This document shows positions 26,386-36,088 of a stretch of 64,000 bases of DNA, one piece after another. The DNA is from CAYQQR01 sp964420035. Lineage in GTDB: Bacteria; Bacteroidota; Bacteroidia; Bacteroidales; SM23-62. The first letter of the stretch is position 1, and the number at the start of each line of letters is the position of its first letter. The stretch lies in assembly GCA_964420035.1 (NCBI GenBank), contig CAYQQR010000015.1:10393-74392 (forward strand), written 5' to 3'. The position numbers and the translations under genes are program-made. The notes below the pieces were generated by a model, which was not told the origin of the DNA, made no database searches, and worked only from the letters and a program-made list of their open reading frames with translations.

Positions 26386-28329
26386 TTAATTTTGTTTTGA
26401 AGTTACTTCCGAGATAAGTTTCAGCAGATCGTTCTTTTTTATGGGTTTGGCAATATAGTGATCGCAGCCTGCCTCGATTGCCTTTTCCATGTCTTCTTCA
26501 AAAGCGTAAGCGGTTTGAGCGATAATAACAGATTTTTTATTAAACTTCCTGATCTTACGGGTGGCTTCGTAACCGTTGAGCACGGGTATTCGGATGTCCA
26601 TCAGGATAATGTCGATATCCCGGTGTTTCCTGCAAATTTCAACTGCTTCACGGCCTGTTTCAGCTTGAATTATTTGGCAGTTCTTTTCTTTTAACAAAGT
26701 CTCCAGGTATAATATACTTGGTTCATCATCTTCCACGATCAAGATTTTCAGTTTATTGTCCAGATCTTCAGACTTTGAATGTTGGGCGGGGATTTTATAA
26801 CCGGGAGACCCTGTGTCACTCCTATACAAAGGAAGGGTAAAAAAGAAGGTCGATCCTTTGCCGGGTTTGGATTCCAGCCATATTGCCCCTCCCAGCAATT
26901 CGGTATACGCCTTGGCAACGGACAGACCGAGTCCGGCACCCTCGTGGCTTCTTGTCATACTTATGTCACTCTGAACAAAGCGGTTGAATATGGCTTCCTT
27001 TTTTTCTTCATCCACCCCGATACCCGTATCGCGAACGTAAAATTCCAGCAATTCTCCTTTAAGCCTGCAGCCCAGTTCTATTTTTCCTTGGTTTGTGTAC
27101 TTTATCGCGTTTTTGATCAGGTTGTTCAGAATGGAGTTCAGCTTTTTACTGTCGATCATGATATGGGTCAGCGATGAAGGCAGTTTGTTGTTTAACTTGA
27201 AATCAAGGCCTTTTTGCTCAGCCTGGTGTCTGAAAAAGCTGAACAGGTTTTCCAGCACTTCCGTCAGGTTCGTATCTGCTATATAGATTTTTTCCTGACC
27301 GGTCTCGATCTTTGAAATATCGATCAGATCATTGATGGTATCCAGCATGCGGTGACTTGCTTTCCGGATTATTTCAATGTATTCCTTCTGCTTTTCATGA
27401 CTTAGTCCGTGATCCTTGAGCAATTCAGTGAAACCCATTATCCCGTTCATGGGCGTGCGAATTTCATGGCTCACGTTGGCCAGGAAAGCCGTTTTCAGCC
27501 GGTCGCTTTCCTCAGCCTTTTCCTTGGCGGTTTTCAGCTCATCAATAAGCTTCTTACTTTTGCTAATATCGCGTATTATACCCTGCGTTGCAATCCCGTC
27601 TTTGTATTTTATATAGGTTACTGAAGTTTCGGCTATGATCCGGGTATTGTTTTTTGCCAGAGCCGTGAATTCATAGCGCAGATCAATCTTCTCGCCCTTT
27701 TTGATCTTCCGGAGACGTTCCCTGATCAGATCCCTGCTTTCCGGGGCCACCAAATCCAGAAAATCAAAACCATGCGCGTGTAATTCTTCAAAGGAATAGC
27801 CGAAAAGTTCTTCGAATTTCTTGTTCACGATCTCGAACTTTCCCCTGTACAGAAGGTATATGGCGTCATTGGAGTTCTCGATCAGGGAGCGGTATTTTTC
27901 TTCACTTTCACGTAAACGGTTCTTCATCATCTCTTTTTCCTTCCAGATCCTGGTTTTTTCAAGTACTTCCAGTATGGAGAACGGAAGACGCTTGATCTTT
28001 TCCTTGATCACGTAATCGTCGGCCCCCGATTTCATACAATTTACCGCTGTTTCTTCGTTCATTGAGCCGGTAAAAACAATGAACGGGATGTGTTTGTTTA
28101 CAGACTTCGCGATCTTCAGGGCCTTCATCCCGTCAAAAGAGGGCATGGAATAATCCGAGATCACGATATCGGGTTTAAAAGTATCCAGTTGTTTTCTGAA
28201 ATCTTCTTCGTTATCGGCCACCTGATAAACGAAATCGATATTTTCTCTTTTGATCTCGTGTACGGCCATTTCCACGTCCACGGAAAGATCTTCGACAAAC
28301 AATATTCTGATGGATTTTTTTTGCATCAT
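26386..28329 (-). CDS. Hybrid sensor: receiver-PAS-histidine kinase-receiver
   Basis: A 647-residue cytoplasmic protein with no membrane segment. It has an N-terminal receiver (about 7-125; VISDYSMPSFDGMKA, phosphoacceptor Asp about 57), a PAS domain (about 143-262; SNDAIYLLYRGKFEIVNKKF), HisKA with FLANVSHEIRTPMNG (His about 286), HATPase_c (LIKNAIKYTNQG, RDTGIGVDEE, GAGLGLSVAK) and a C-terminal receiver (about 527-645; IDIILMDIRIPVLNG, Asp about 576). It is last in a four-gene signalling cluster. The N-terminal receiver could accept phosphate from the upstream kinase, so the genes may form a relay. Confidence 0.93.
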   Translation of the reverse strand: MMQKKSIRILFVEDLSVDVEMAVHEIKRENIDFVYQVADNEEDFRKQLDTFKPDIVISDYSMPSFDGMKALKIAKSVNKHIPFIVFTGSMNEETAVNCMKSGADDYVIKEKIKRLPFSILEVLEKTRIWKEKEMMKNRLRESEEKYRSLIENSNDAIYLLYRGKFEIVNKKFEELFGYSFEELHAHGFDFLDLVAPESRDLIRERLRKIKKGEKIDLRYEFTALAKNNTRIIAETSVTYIKYKDGIATQGIIRDISKSKKLIDELKTAKEKAEESDRLKTAFLANVSHEIRTPMNGIMGFTELLKDHGLSHEKQKEYIEIIRKASHRMLDTINDLIDISKIETGQEKIYIADTNLTEVLENLFSFFRHQAEQKGLDFKLNNKLPSSLTHIMIDSKKLNSILNNLIKNAIKYTNQGKIELGCRLKGELLEFYVRDTGIGVDEEKKEAIFNRFVQSDISMTRSHEGAGLGLSVAKAYTELLGGAIWLESKPGKGSTFFFTLPLYRSDTGSPGYKIPAQHSKSEDLDNKLKILIVEDDEPSILYLETLLKEKNCQIIQAETGREAVEICRKHRDIDIILMDIRIPVLNGYEATRKIRKFNKKSVIIAQTAYAFEEDMEKAIEAGCDHYIAKPIKKNDLLKLISEVTSKQN

Positions 28330-28434
28330 TACTGTTTTTACCTTCTTTTTTATCTCATGAATGCCTTATATTTATCAGAACAGGTATCTTTCACGCGCCT
28401 GTTTTCTTCGGTGTCCTTAAGCGATTCAGGTGAG

Positions 28435-28875
28435 TCATGGCTGCTGGTTCAGCAACAACCAGTAAAGCCCCAGTTCTTTAACGGCATCCACAAACTTTTT
28501 AAAGTCAACGGGCTTGACGATGTAGCTGTTGACCCCCAGCTTGTAACTGTTCAGCATGTCTGATTCTTCCTTGGAAGAAGTGAGGATGATCACGGGGATC
28601 ATCTTGGTTTCCTGATTTTCCTTGATTTGCTTCAAAACTTCCAGTCCGTCAACTTTTGGAAGCTTCAGATCAAGAAGGATGATTTTCGGGCGTGATGTTT
28701 TTTGCCTGGAAGAAAATTTGCCCCGGGCAAAGATAAAATCCAGTGCCTCTTCACCGTCGCCGACAACCAGCACGTTATTCGCCAGTTTGTTCTTCTTGAG
28801 CGCCCTGAGGGCCATTTCTGCATCATCCCGGTTATCTTCCACGATAAGGATCTCGATCTCGTTCAGTTTGTTCAT
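28435..28875 (-). CDS. Single-domain response regulator (Rcp1-like)
   Basis: A 146-residue stand-alone receiver: ILIVEDNRDDAEMALRAL at the start, IILLDLKLPKVDGLEVL with the phosphoacceptor Asp near residue 68, ILTSSKEESD and NSYIVKPVDFKKF with the conserved Lys. No output domain. The inserted loop after the second strand (DFIFARGKFSSRQKTSRPK) is typical of receivers that partner phytochrome-like or PAS kinases. It begins 3 bases after the stop of the solute-binding kinase, so that kinase is the likely phosphodonor. Confidence 0.93.
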   Translation of the reverse strand: MNKLNEIEILIVEDNRDDAEMALRALKKNKLANNVLVVGDGEEALDFIFARGKFSSRQKTSRPKIILLDLKLPKVDGLEVLKQIKENQETKMIPVIILTSSKEESDMLNSYKLGVNSYIVKPVDFKKFVDAVKELGLYWLLLNQQP

Positions 28876-28878
28876 AGT

Positions 28879-30699
28879 TTATTTTTTATGGTTGACTTCA
28901 GGGTTTTTCGCGGGAAGTGAAAAATAAAAGCAAGCCCCTTCGTTGGTCTTTCCTTCCGCCCACACTTCGCCCCCGTGCCGGTTGATGATGCGTTTCACGA
29001 TTGCCAGGCCCACACCGGACCCGGTGTATTCTTCGTCCTTGTGCAGACGTTGAAAGACCTCGAATAATTTATGATTGTATTTATCATCGAATCCTGCGCC
29101 ATGATCCCTGACATGATAAATGATGCGGTCATCTTTCTTCTCGTATCCCACTTCGACCTTTTTGATTTTCGACCGGGCGCTGTATTTCAGGGCATTGCTC
29201 AAAAGATTTTGCCAGACGATCTTTATGAGGGACAGATCACAAAAGGCCGGGGGCAAACTGCCTACCCTGATCTCGAAATCGTTCTTTTTCCGGTTGTTTG
29301 CAATCTCATCATATACAGAAGCGGCCACTGCAGCCATATCCACATCCATTCGCTTGATATCCGTCCTCGACAAACGCGAGTAGTTCAGCAGATCGGTGAT
29401 GAACCGGTCCATTTTGGTTGTGTTTTGCCGGATCGTGTTGATATAGCGTATCCCCTCCTGGTCAAGCCGGGGCCCGTATTCTTCGAGCAGGAACCCTGAA
29501 AAGCCGTTGATGGCACGCAGCGGGGACCTGAGATCGTGAGACACGGAATAGGAAAATGCTTCCAGCTCCCGGTTGGACAGTTCGAGTTTCTGCTTTTGCT
29601 CCTCGAGTTCCCTGGTTATCTGGTTGAGGTCCTCTACCATGTAAAGCATGGCCTTGTTGCGATCATCGATTTTTTCTAGCTGTTCCTTGAGCTGTGCCGT
29701 GCGCGTGACAATTTGTTCCTCAAGTTTGTTTTTCAGTTCTGTCAGCTCGGCCTCTGTTTTTTTTCGCTCCTTGATTTCTTCATTCAGGGTCTTCGTTCGT
29801 TTTCTGACCTGCCGGCGGAGGATCAGGATATACAGGAAAGCCGTGATCAAAGAGAAAGGCAGGATGGTATAAAAAACAATCCTGAGAACATCCCGGGGTG
29901 AAAGTTCTTCCTTGATCTTGGGGCCGAACCATTTATGGTGCAGTTCTTCATAGGTATCATTGGCAATGACGATGGATAATCCTTCATTCAGACGATCAAG
30001 CAATTGCCTGTCCCCTTCGCGTACGGCAAAACAAAAATCCTGCCGGAATTGCCGCAATTGAATATCAAGAACCTCAATAGATATCAGTCCCAGTTCTTCA
30101 ATAAGGTGCAGGCCGGTTATTCGTTGTGTGATCACGGCATCGTACCGGCCCGCGGCAAGTTCCTTGAAAGCTTCTTCAAAAGTGTTGGTTGTATATATTT
30201 TATTTGAAATGTTGGCGCGCCGTACAAATTCTTCGGCATTGTCGCCTTTCATCACAACGATCTCTTTGTTTTCCAGGTCTTTGACAAAGCCGGTCCCCTT
30301 TGTTCCCTTCCTGACAAACACGCCCCCGTGTAAGGAAAGGTAAGGCATGGTGAAGTCAAAAAGCTCTTCCCGCTCCGGGGTCCTGCCCACCAGGGGGAGG
30401 GCGTCGATCTTTCCGGCGGCAAGATCGGTTTTTATCCTGTTCCAGATGCCGATCTTGATATTAACGTGCAAACCGACAGCTTCTGCTGCTGACCTGAAAA
30501 GATCGATGGAGAATCCATCGGCCTTTCCGTCCTCATTCACTAAACAGAAAGGAGGGTAATCCGGATCGGATGCAATGGTTATGGTATCTTTTTCTGAATA
30601 TGGTGGTGTAACCTCTTCATCCGGCCATGCTGACAGGTCAATGTTTAGACCCGCGATGAAAAGTAACAGCAGACAGCATTTATTAATTGCAGGCATCAT
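28879..30699 (-). CDS. Histidine kinase with periplasmic solute-binding sensor domain
   Basis: A 606-residue protein: signal peptide, family-3 solute-binding domain (about 38-262; ITIASDPDYPPFCLVNEDGKADGFSIDL, the amino-acid-binding-type start), one TM (about 273-297), a long coiled coil (about 300-375), HisKA with YSVSHDLRSPLRAI (His about 386), and HATPase_c (LLSNALKYSARS, RDHGAGFDDKY, GSGVGLAIVKRI). The sensor should bind a small polar ligand such as an amino acid and signal inward, as in BvgS-like kinases. The start overlaps the preceding PocR-PAS gene by 17 bases. Confidence 0.93.
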   Translation of the reverse strand: MMPAINKCCLLLLFIAGLNIDLSAWPDEEVTPPYSEKDTITIASDPDYPPFCLVNEDGKADGFSIDLFRSAAEAVGLHVNIKIGIWNRIKTDLAAGKIDALPLVGRTPEREELFDFTMPYLSLHGGVFVRKGTKGTGFVKDLENKEIVVMKGDNAEEFVRRANISNKIYTTNTFEEAFKELAAGRYDAVITQRITGLHLIEELGLISIEVLDIQLRQFRQDFCFAVREGDRQLLDRLNEGLSIVIANDTYEELHHKWFGPKIKEELSPRDVLRIVFYTILPFSLITAFLYILILRRQVRKRTKTLNEEIKERKKTEAELTELKNKLEEQIVTRTAQLKEQLEKIDDRNKAMLYMVEDLNQITRELEEQKQKLELSNRELEAFSYSVSHDLRSPLRAINGFSGFLLEEYGPRLDQEGIRYINTIRQNTTKMDRFITDLLNYSRLSRTDIKRMDVDMAAVAASVYDEIANNRKKNDFEIRVGSLPPAFCDLSLIKIVWQNLLSNALKYSARSKIKKVEVGYEKKDDRIIYHVRDHGAGFDDKYNHKLFEVFQRLHKDEEYTGSGVGLAIVKRIINRHGGEVWAEGKTNEGACFYFSLPAKNPEVNHKK

Positions 30700-33151
30700 T
30701 TTTTTTCTTTAACCTGTCGATCTCATCCCTGAGTTCCTTGATCCGGAATTCCCGTTCGATGGTGGCCTCCCGGAACCTTTCCAACTCGCCGATCCTTTTT
30801 TTAAGCTGTTTTGTTTTCGATTCAACCAGTTTTTTAAGTTCGTTTTTTATATTACGCAGTTCTTGTTCAGCCCGATTGCGTTCGGTAATATCCAAAAGAG
30901 AGGCCACGCTGGTATCCGTGCCGGGGATCATGTCGATGAACAGGTGGATTTGCTTTATGTTCCTGTTCCTGTCCATGAACCTGAATTCATACTCCCTTAA
31001 TGCCCTGTCTTTATTTTTTCTCCTCAACTGATGCTGTTCGAGCATTCTTTCAAGATCTTCCCGGACAACAAATTCCATCCAGGTTTTTTTATTCTGAATC
31101 TCTTCAATCGGGTAACCGGCCAGGGATGCAAATTTGTTGTTGGCCAGGGAAATGGTGCCGTCTTTTTCTATCATGCATGTCGCGGCCCCCGTGTTCTCGA
31201 ACACGGTACGGTATTTTTTTTCGCTTTCCCGTCCTGCCGTTTCCGAGTGCTTGAGTTCCGTGATATCCATGGCCATGCTGATAACAAGCTGCCGGCCCTC
31301 GGCAGATTTGCCCAGTGGAGCCGAGCTGAACAACCAGTAACGCTTTTCCCCTAATTTTGTGATTATTTCGTATTCCCCTTCGTCCTTTCTTTTATTCAAC
31401 TTGTATAAGCGGTTGATATCCCTGATCACGGAACTTTTCTTCTCCCTGTATGCCAGGCTGATCCACTGGTCGACACTTTTTATTTCATCACCGGAATATC
31501 CTGAAATTTCTTCCCAGGCTTTGTTGACAAGGATGACCTCACGGTCATCCGCCTGGATCATTGCCGGGAAGGGAGCGTTGTAAACTGCGGTTCTGAATTT
31601 CTTTTCACTTTCCTCCAGCTCTTTCCGTACACGGTATTCATCGCTGACATCCCTGAAGACCATGACCATGCCCGTGATCTGCCCCCGGGAATTCTTAATA
31701 GGTGATCCCGAGTCAGCGATTTGATACTCTTTACCGTTTTTTGAGATCAATTTGGTATGGTTCGCCAGTCCTCTCACGGTTCCCGTTTTAAGCACCATCT
31801 TGAGAGGATTCTCGGCTGTTTTTCCCGTGCGGGTATCACTGATCCTGAAAATTTTCTCCAGGGGCCGGTTTACAGCCCTATGGAATTTCCAGCCGGTGAG
31901 TTTTTCCGCAACCGGGTTAATGCTTGTTACCATTCCCTGCATATCCGTGGTAATTACTGCATCACCTATGGAATTCAACGTTGTTCGCAGGTTCTTCTCC
32001 GTTTCACGCGAAGCGTTTCGCGTGAGCCTGGCTTCGATCATATCGCCCAGGAGCAGGGCGGATTTACGGATCCGTTTTTTGGCGTAATCGATGATAAATT
32101 CCGGACGTGCCTGGTAGGCCTCTGACTGCTTTCGCAGCTCTTCCACGGGGATCTTGTAGTTTCCTGACAGCTCGCGCAACTTTTCATCCTCCCTTGGCGG
32201 GGTTCCGTATCCGAAGTTGATGGCTCCCGCGATTTTACCTTGTACATGAACAGGGACGGCATATAGTCTGATCCCCCCGTTACATTCCACATCCACGGGT
32301 TTCCCGGTGTCAATTGATTTAAGTGATGAATCCGTCCAGCAGGATTCATGACACAACCATTTTCCGCTTTTCAGCGCTTTCCTGTTATCACGGGTTCCGC
32401 AAAGCTTACGGGATGCAACATCCATCATCCGGCACCAGCCGCTTGAAAACAGTCCCAGTGCATAATCCCCGTTGCGCTCATATATGGCAGCGGAAGATTC
32501 CAGGAGGTTCAAATATTCCGACGCGATATCCCTGAGCTGCTCCTTTCCGATTAATGACAGGATCTGACCCTTTTGGTTCAGCGAACTGAGGTCGCCGTAT
32601 TCCGGAACATAATCTTCTTTTCCCGGTTCCCCGGCCCGCAACATCCATTCGATCCGGCGCAATTTGCTGTCGTTATCCCGGCGTTTCAGGAACTGGCTCA
32701 GATTTCGCGTGATCGTGTCGATCAGGTACCGTTCTTCTCTCAGGAAGGGTCCTTCATCGGACCGGGGCATTTCTTCCAGGTAAAAAACCTCAAGACTGCC
32801 GCGATACTTTTCATCAACAACTATCTTACTTCTTAGCTTCCAGTCCGTTTCCCTGAAATTACCGGTCTTGTATTCCTTATCCTCATACAGGATACGGGCG
32901 CAGGTGATATCGGGGTACTGCCAGGCAGGAGGTATGGAATCTACCAGGGACATGAAAAGCTCTTCTTCTGTTATATCCGTTTGTTCCGTCAGCCTGGCGA
33001 GTCCGTACAGGCAATTCAGTTCCTTGATGCGTTCTTTAAGTGCCGCCTGAGTTTGCAGGGCGCTTTCAGCCAGCTTTTCCAGCTCGGTGTTTCTGGCCCT
33101 CAGGCGTTCAATTTTTTTTGCCGCGGTATCAGGATCATTCGAAATGCTCAT
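30683..33151 (-). CDS. PocR/PAS multi-sensor protein without kinase domain
   Basis: An 822-residue soluble protein. An N-terminal coiled coil (about 8-50) is followed by a GAF-like region (about 45-165; LNCLYGLARLTEQTDITEEEL, PPAWQYPDITCARI). A PocR-type ligand domain lies at about 210-350 with conserved Cys (SGWCRMMD, KLCGTRDNR, WLCHESCW). Three PAS domains follow (about 385-505, 515-635, 640-760), then a C-terminal coiled coil. No HisKA, HATPase or cyclase motif is present, so it probably signals by protein contact, perhaps to the kinase encoded next. PocR domains sense small hydrocarbon-type ligands; the ligand here is unknown. Confidence 0.88.
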   Translation of the reverse strand: MSISNDPDTAAKKIERLRARNTELEKLAESALQTQAALKERIKELNCLYGLARLTEQTDITEEELFMSLVDSIPPAWQYPDITCARILYEDKEYKTGNFRETDWKLRSKIVVDEKYRGSLEVFYLEEMPRSDEGPFLREERYLIDTITRNLSQFLKRRDNDSKLRRIEWMLRAGEPGKEDYVPEYGDLSSLNQKGQILSLIGKEQLRDIASEYLNLLESSAAIYERNGDYALGLFSSGWCRMMDVASRKLCGTRDNRKALKSGKWLCHESCWTDSSLKSIDTGKPVDVECNGGIRLYAVPVHVQGKIAGAINFGYGTPPREDEKLRELSGNYKIPVEELRKQSEAYQARPEFIIDYAKKRIRKSALLLGDMIEARLTRNASRETEKNLRTTLNSIGDAVITTDMQGMVTSINPVAEKLTGWKFHRAVNRPLEKIFRISDTRTGKTAENPLKMVLKTGTVRGLANHTKLISKNGKEYQIADSGSPIKNSRGQITGMVMVFRDVSDEYRVRKELEESEKKFRTAVYNAPFPAMIQADDREVILVNKAWEEISGYSGDEIKSVDQWISLAYREKKSSVIRDINRLYKLNKRKDEGEYEIITKLGEKRYWLFSSAPLGKSAEGRQLVISMAMDITELKHSETAGRESEKKYRTVFENTGAATCMIEKDGTISLANNKFASLAGYPIEEIQNKKTWMEFVVREDLERMLEQHQLRRKNKDRALREYEFRFMDRNRNIKQIHLFIDMIPGTDTSVASLLDITERNRAEQELRNIKNELKKLVESKTKQLKKRIGELERFREATIEREFRIKELRDEIDRLKKKNDACN

Positions 33152-33553
33152 AATTCAACGGTAAACTTACTGAATCAGACTATTTTTATAAATCTTCCAA
33201 ACATATCCAAGTTACAAATTTTTATTAAATTACTAAACTGATTTTCAGCATCATGAGGTTTTCAATGAAAAGATTACCCGAGCGATGGTCTGGTAAGCAG
33301 GCGGATGGCCCGTCGTCAGTTGCCGAAGGTCGGGAATAATGAACAAGGAACTCCGGGACCAGATTGAACGGCTGAAGGGCAATTAATACTAATGCCTCCT
33401 AAAAAACCACCCCCCTTTTTGCTGGCGCAAAAAGTACCCCTCCTTGGGAAAGAGGGGAATTTGTAATATATTGATAATCAACATATTTCCCCCTCCCCAC
33501 CCTGTGGAGAGGGGGCCGGGGGGAGAGGAAATCAAGACACAAGATAAGGACAA
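33152..33553. other. Intergenic region with interspersed repeats
   Basis: No intact gene. It holds repeat core R7 copy 2 (CCACCCCCCTTTTTGCTGGCG at 33404-33424) and, further on, a C/G-rich imperfect inverted segment (33489-33530: CCCCCTCCCC and GAGAGGGGG motifs). A stretch at about 33253-33385 carries short open runs, including one ending VAEGRE and another MNKELRDQIERLKGN. They might be debris of a four-helix-bundle gene, but the match is too weak to call. Confidence 0.6.
33198..33205 (-). promoter_or_regulatory. Putative -7 box TATGTTTG of the signalling cluster
   Basis: Minus-strand TATGTTTG fits TAnnTTTG, 47 bases upstream of the PocR-PAS start. It would drive the four-gene signalling cluster. 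Confidence 0.5.
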
Positions 33554-33583
33554 GGAGGTGTGTAAGCACGAAAACACACCTCC
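33554..33583 (-). terminator. Probable terminator of the V-ATPase operon
   Basis: A nine-pair stem GGAGGTGTG / CACACCTCC (extended by one T-A pair) with a 10-base loop, 24 bases beyond the stop of the last V-ATPase gene. On the minus strand it is followed by TTGTCCTTATCTTG, moderately T-rich. Confidence 0.6.
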
Positions 33584-33606
33584 GGTTACAAGCAATCAGA
33601 TATATC

Positions 33607-34077
33607 CTACAGAGAGGTACTGATCAGGAAGGTTGCGGCAAAGGCGATGATGGCATACAGCTCCGGGAAGACCGCCAGGATCATGGTGTTCCCGAACACG
33701 TCGTTGCCGGAACCGATGGCGGCAATACCGTTGGAAGTGACCCCGCCCTGCTTGATGGCCGAGAACAATCCCACGAACCCCAATGCAAGTCCGGCTGACA
33801 GTATGGCGATGCCCTGCCACAGCTCCATTTGCAGCACGCCGTCGGTGATGAATTCCTGCATTCTTCCGTTGACCACGAAGAATCCTGCAAAACCGTACAA
33901 TCCCTGGGTTCCCGGCAAAGCGGTGAGCAACATGTAGGAACCGAATGGATCCGGGTTCTTTTTCAGGGCCCCGACAGTGGCGTTACCGCCCATGGATACC
34001 CCATAGGCGCTGCCGATACCGGCCAGGGTGAGCATGAAGGCCAGTCCTGCATAAGCTAAAATAACTGCTGTACTCAT
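33607..34077 (-). CDS. atpK: V-type ATPase subunit K (proteolipid)
   Basis: A 156-residue protein with four membrane helices from a duplicated hairpin: AGIGSAYGVSMGG...LPGTQGLYGFAGFFVVN in the first half and a similar pattern with VFPELYAIIAFAATFLIS in the second. The ion-binding glutamate is in the last helix (about residue 138); the equivalent helix of the first half has a Gln-containing GTQG segment. It forms the rotor ring of the membrane sector. It is the last gene of the operon. Whether H+ or Na+ is carried is not settled by these motifs. Confidence 0.93.
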   Translation of the reverse strand: MSTAVILAYAGLAFMLTLAGIGSAYGVSMGGNATVGALKKNPDPFGSYMLLTALPGTQGLYGFAGFFVVNGRMQEFITDGVLQMELWQGIAILSAGLALGFVGLFSAIKQGGVTSNGIAAIGSGNDVFGNTMILAVFPELYAIIAFAATFLISTSL

Positions 34078-34099
34078 AGTGTTTCTTTTTTTATGCTGT

Positions 34100-36088
34100 T
34101 TAATTTGAAAACGGTTTATATTCTTTCCCGCCTCCGCTGAAACCGGCGTTCTTGTAAAATTCCACGAAGGTCAGACGCATGGGGTGAATGAAAGCCCCCA
34201 GCGAAGCCAGGAATATATTGACGGAATGCCCGAACAGGAGCAATATTACGAAAAACAACCATCCTACATAGGGAACGTTCAATAATTGTGAACTGATGTC
34301 GTTGAAAACAAATCCCAGCACGGCAGAGGAGATCCCCAGGGCAAACAAACGGATGTAGGACAGGATATCCTGGAACACGCCGGTCACCACGCCATAGGCA
34401 TCCCAGATGGCGCTCAGGGGCCGGATCAGGATCATGGAGTCGGGATTGTTGAAAAACACGATCATCACACCCGAAAGGATCAGGAAGCCGTAATACAGGG
34501 GCTTGAGCTGTTCCAGGTCCAGAATTCCAAACTGGTCCCCCCCGATGAAAACCACCAGGGTGATGATCAGCAGGGCCCAGCCCGCGGGAGCGATGCTGTA
34601 TTTGTATCCTTGTTTCCTGATCACATTGAAAATGTAGATCACCTTGCCGAAGATGATCTGTACCCCTCCAATGATCATGGACAGGTAGAACATGTTCAGG
34701 GGTTCCTGCATCAGGTGCCTGAAGGAATCCAGCAGGTCCACATCGGCCCGGGTGTGTTTCAGTATTTCAAAGCGGTAGCTGGAAACATTCTGCTCGCCAA
34801 TGCTTTGCCTCAGGGCCTCCAGGAAATCACTTCGGGCCTCAAAATGGACCCCTTGCAACGCCTGCAGCTGTTCGATGATCTTCCGGGGTATGTTGGCGTC
34901 TCCCAGTGCGGCCAGGGTCTGCCCCGTGATGGTATAACCCGTGTCGATCAGGTTGATCCCGAAGAAGGTCCCCGACAGGGCCCCGAAGATCACGGTGGCG
35001 ATACCCAGGAATATACCCAGGGTCACGATCCGTTTCATTTGTTTCTGCAAGCGTGGGCGCAGCAGTAAACCCGCGATCACGAAGATCAGTCCGTAACCGG
35101 CATCTCCCAGGCAGAACCCGAAGAACATCATGAAGAAGGGTGCAAAGAAGGGGGTCATATCGACCTCTTTATAGTTAGGCAGATCGAACAACTTGCCCAC
35201 GGGTTCGGCCAGCCGGGTAAAGCGGTCGTTCTTCAGCTTGATGGGCGGCTTTTCATCTTTAGCCGGCTCACTGCTGAGATAATACACTTCACTTTCTTCG
35301 AGGAATTCCACCAGCTTTTCTTCCCGGTCTTCCGGCACCCATCCTTCCAACAGCTTCAGGGCGCCTTCTGCATGTTCTTCGGTGTCGATCAGGGTCGATT
35401 TGTATTCGATATCTTTGATTATCGCTTCCTTGGCTTTTTCAAATACCGGGATGCAGGTTGCAGCCAGTTCATCATATTGCTTACTGATCTCAACCAACCG
35501 CTCCTTGCTGTTTTCCAGTTCTTCTTTCAGCTCGGACAGGGAATGTTCAGCCGGTGCTTCCGGCTCGGCATCGATGCTGACCTCTTCCCCGATTTTCGTG
35601 ATCACCGCGAAATAAAGCGTTCCCTTGTAGCGGTTGATGATCTGTATGGAATACTCTTCTTCCCATTTTTCATCAAAGCGCTTGGTGGGACAGGTATACA
35701 GGTGTATCTTATACCCTTCGGCTTCCAGTTTTTCCAGCTTCTCCTTTTCATAATTCCCCCAGGGTTCCAGCTTGCCGATCCCTTTGGTCAGGGTGCCGAT
35801 GCGGCCCCCGATATCTTCTTCTTCCTGCTGAAGCTCCTCGAGCCGGTTGAGGAGCTCTTCGGGATCCTTCCCGCTTGTTTCTTTTTGCTCCTGCTCCCGC
35901 TGCTTCAAAAAACGCAGGGCCTGACCGTAACGGCTGACCATCCTGAACTGGCCGGCCAGTTCCTCCTGTTTTTGCTCGCTGTGTTTTTCCGCCACGTGCA
36001 CCACGCCCAGCTCCCTCAGTTGGTCGAGGAATTCAGTGTATTCTTTGTGATACACCAGGAAGGCATATTTCTTCATCGGCGTGATCAT
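34100..36088 (-). CDS. atpI: V-type ATPase subunit I (a-like stator)
   Basis: A 662-residue protein. The N-terminal cytoplasmic half (about 1-300) is rich in Glu/Lys coiled coil (QKEETSGKDPEELLNRLEEL). The C-terminal half from about residue 308 has seven or eight membrane helices, beginning FFAPFFMMFFGFCLGDAGYGLIF, the family signature, and including DILSYIRLFALGISSAVLGF with the conserved Arg of the ion half-channel. It links the stator to the rotor ring. It overlaps the subunit D gene by 4 bases. Confidence 0.95.
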   Translation of the reverse strand: MITPMKKYAFLVYHKEYTEFLDQLRELGVVHVAEKHSEQKQEELAGQFRMVSRYGQALRFLKQREQEQKETSGKDPEELLNRLEELQQEEEDIGGRIGTLTKGIGKLEPWGNYEKEKLEKLEAEGYKIHLYTCPTKRFDEKWEEEYSIQIINRYKGTLYFAVITKIGEEVSIDAEPEAPAEHSLSELKEELENSKERLVEISKQYDELAATCIPVFEKAKEAIIKDIEYKSTLIDTEEHAEGALKLLEGWVPEDREEKLVEFLEESEVYYLSSEPAKDEKPPIKLKNDRFTRLAEPVGKLFDLPNYKEVDMTPFFAPFFMMFFGFCLGDAGYGLIFVIAGLLLRPRLQKQMKRIVTLGIFLGIATVIFGALSGTFFGINLIDTGYTITGQTLAALGDANIPRKIIEQLQALQGVHFEARSDFLEALRQSIGEQNVSSYRFEILKHTRADVDLLDSFRHLMQEPLNMFYLSMIIGGVQIIFGKVIYIFNVIRKQGYKYSIAPAGWALLIITLVVFIGGDQFGILDLEQLKPLYYGFLILSGVMIVFFNNPDSMILIRPLSAIWDAYGVVTGVFQDILSYIRLFALGISSAVLGFVFNDISSQLLNVPYVGWLFFVILLLFGHSVNIFLASLGAFIHPMRLTFVEFYKNAGFSGGGKEYKPFSN

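Noticed and set aside
33389..33595. Small minus-strand open frame
   Set aside because: Lies wholly in interspersed repeats and the operon terminator.
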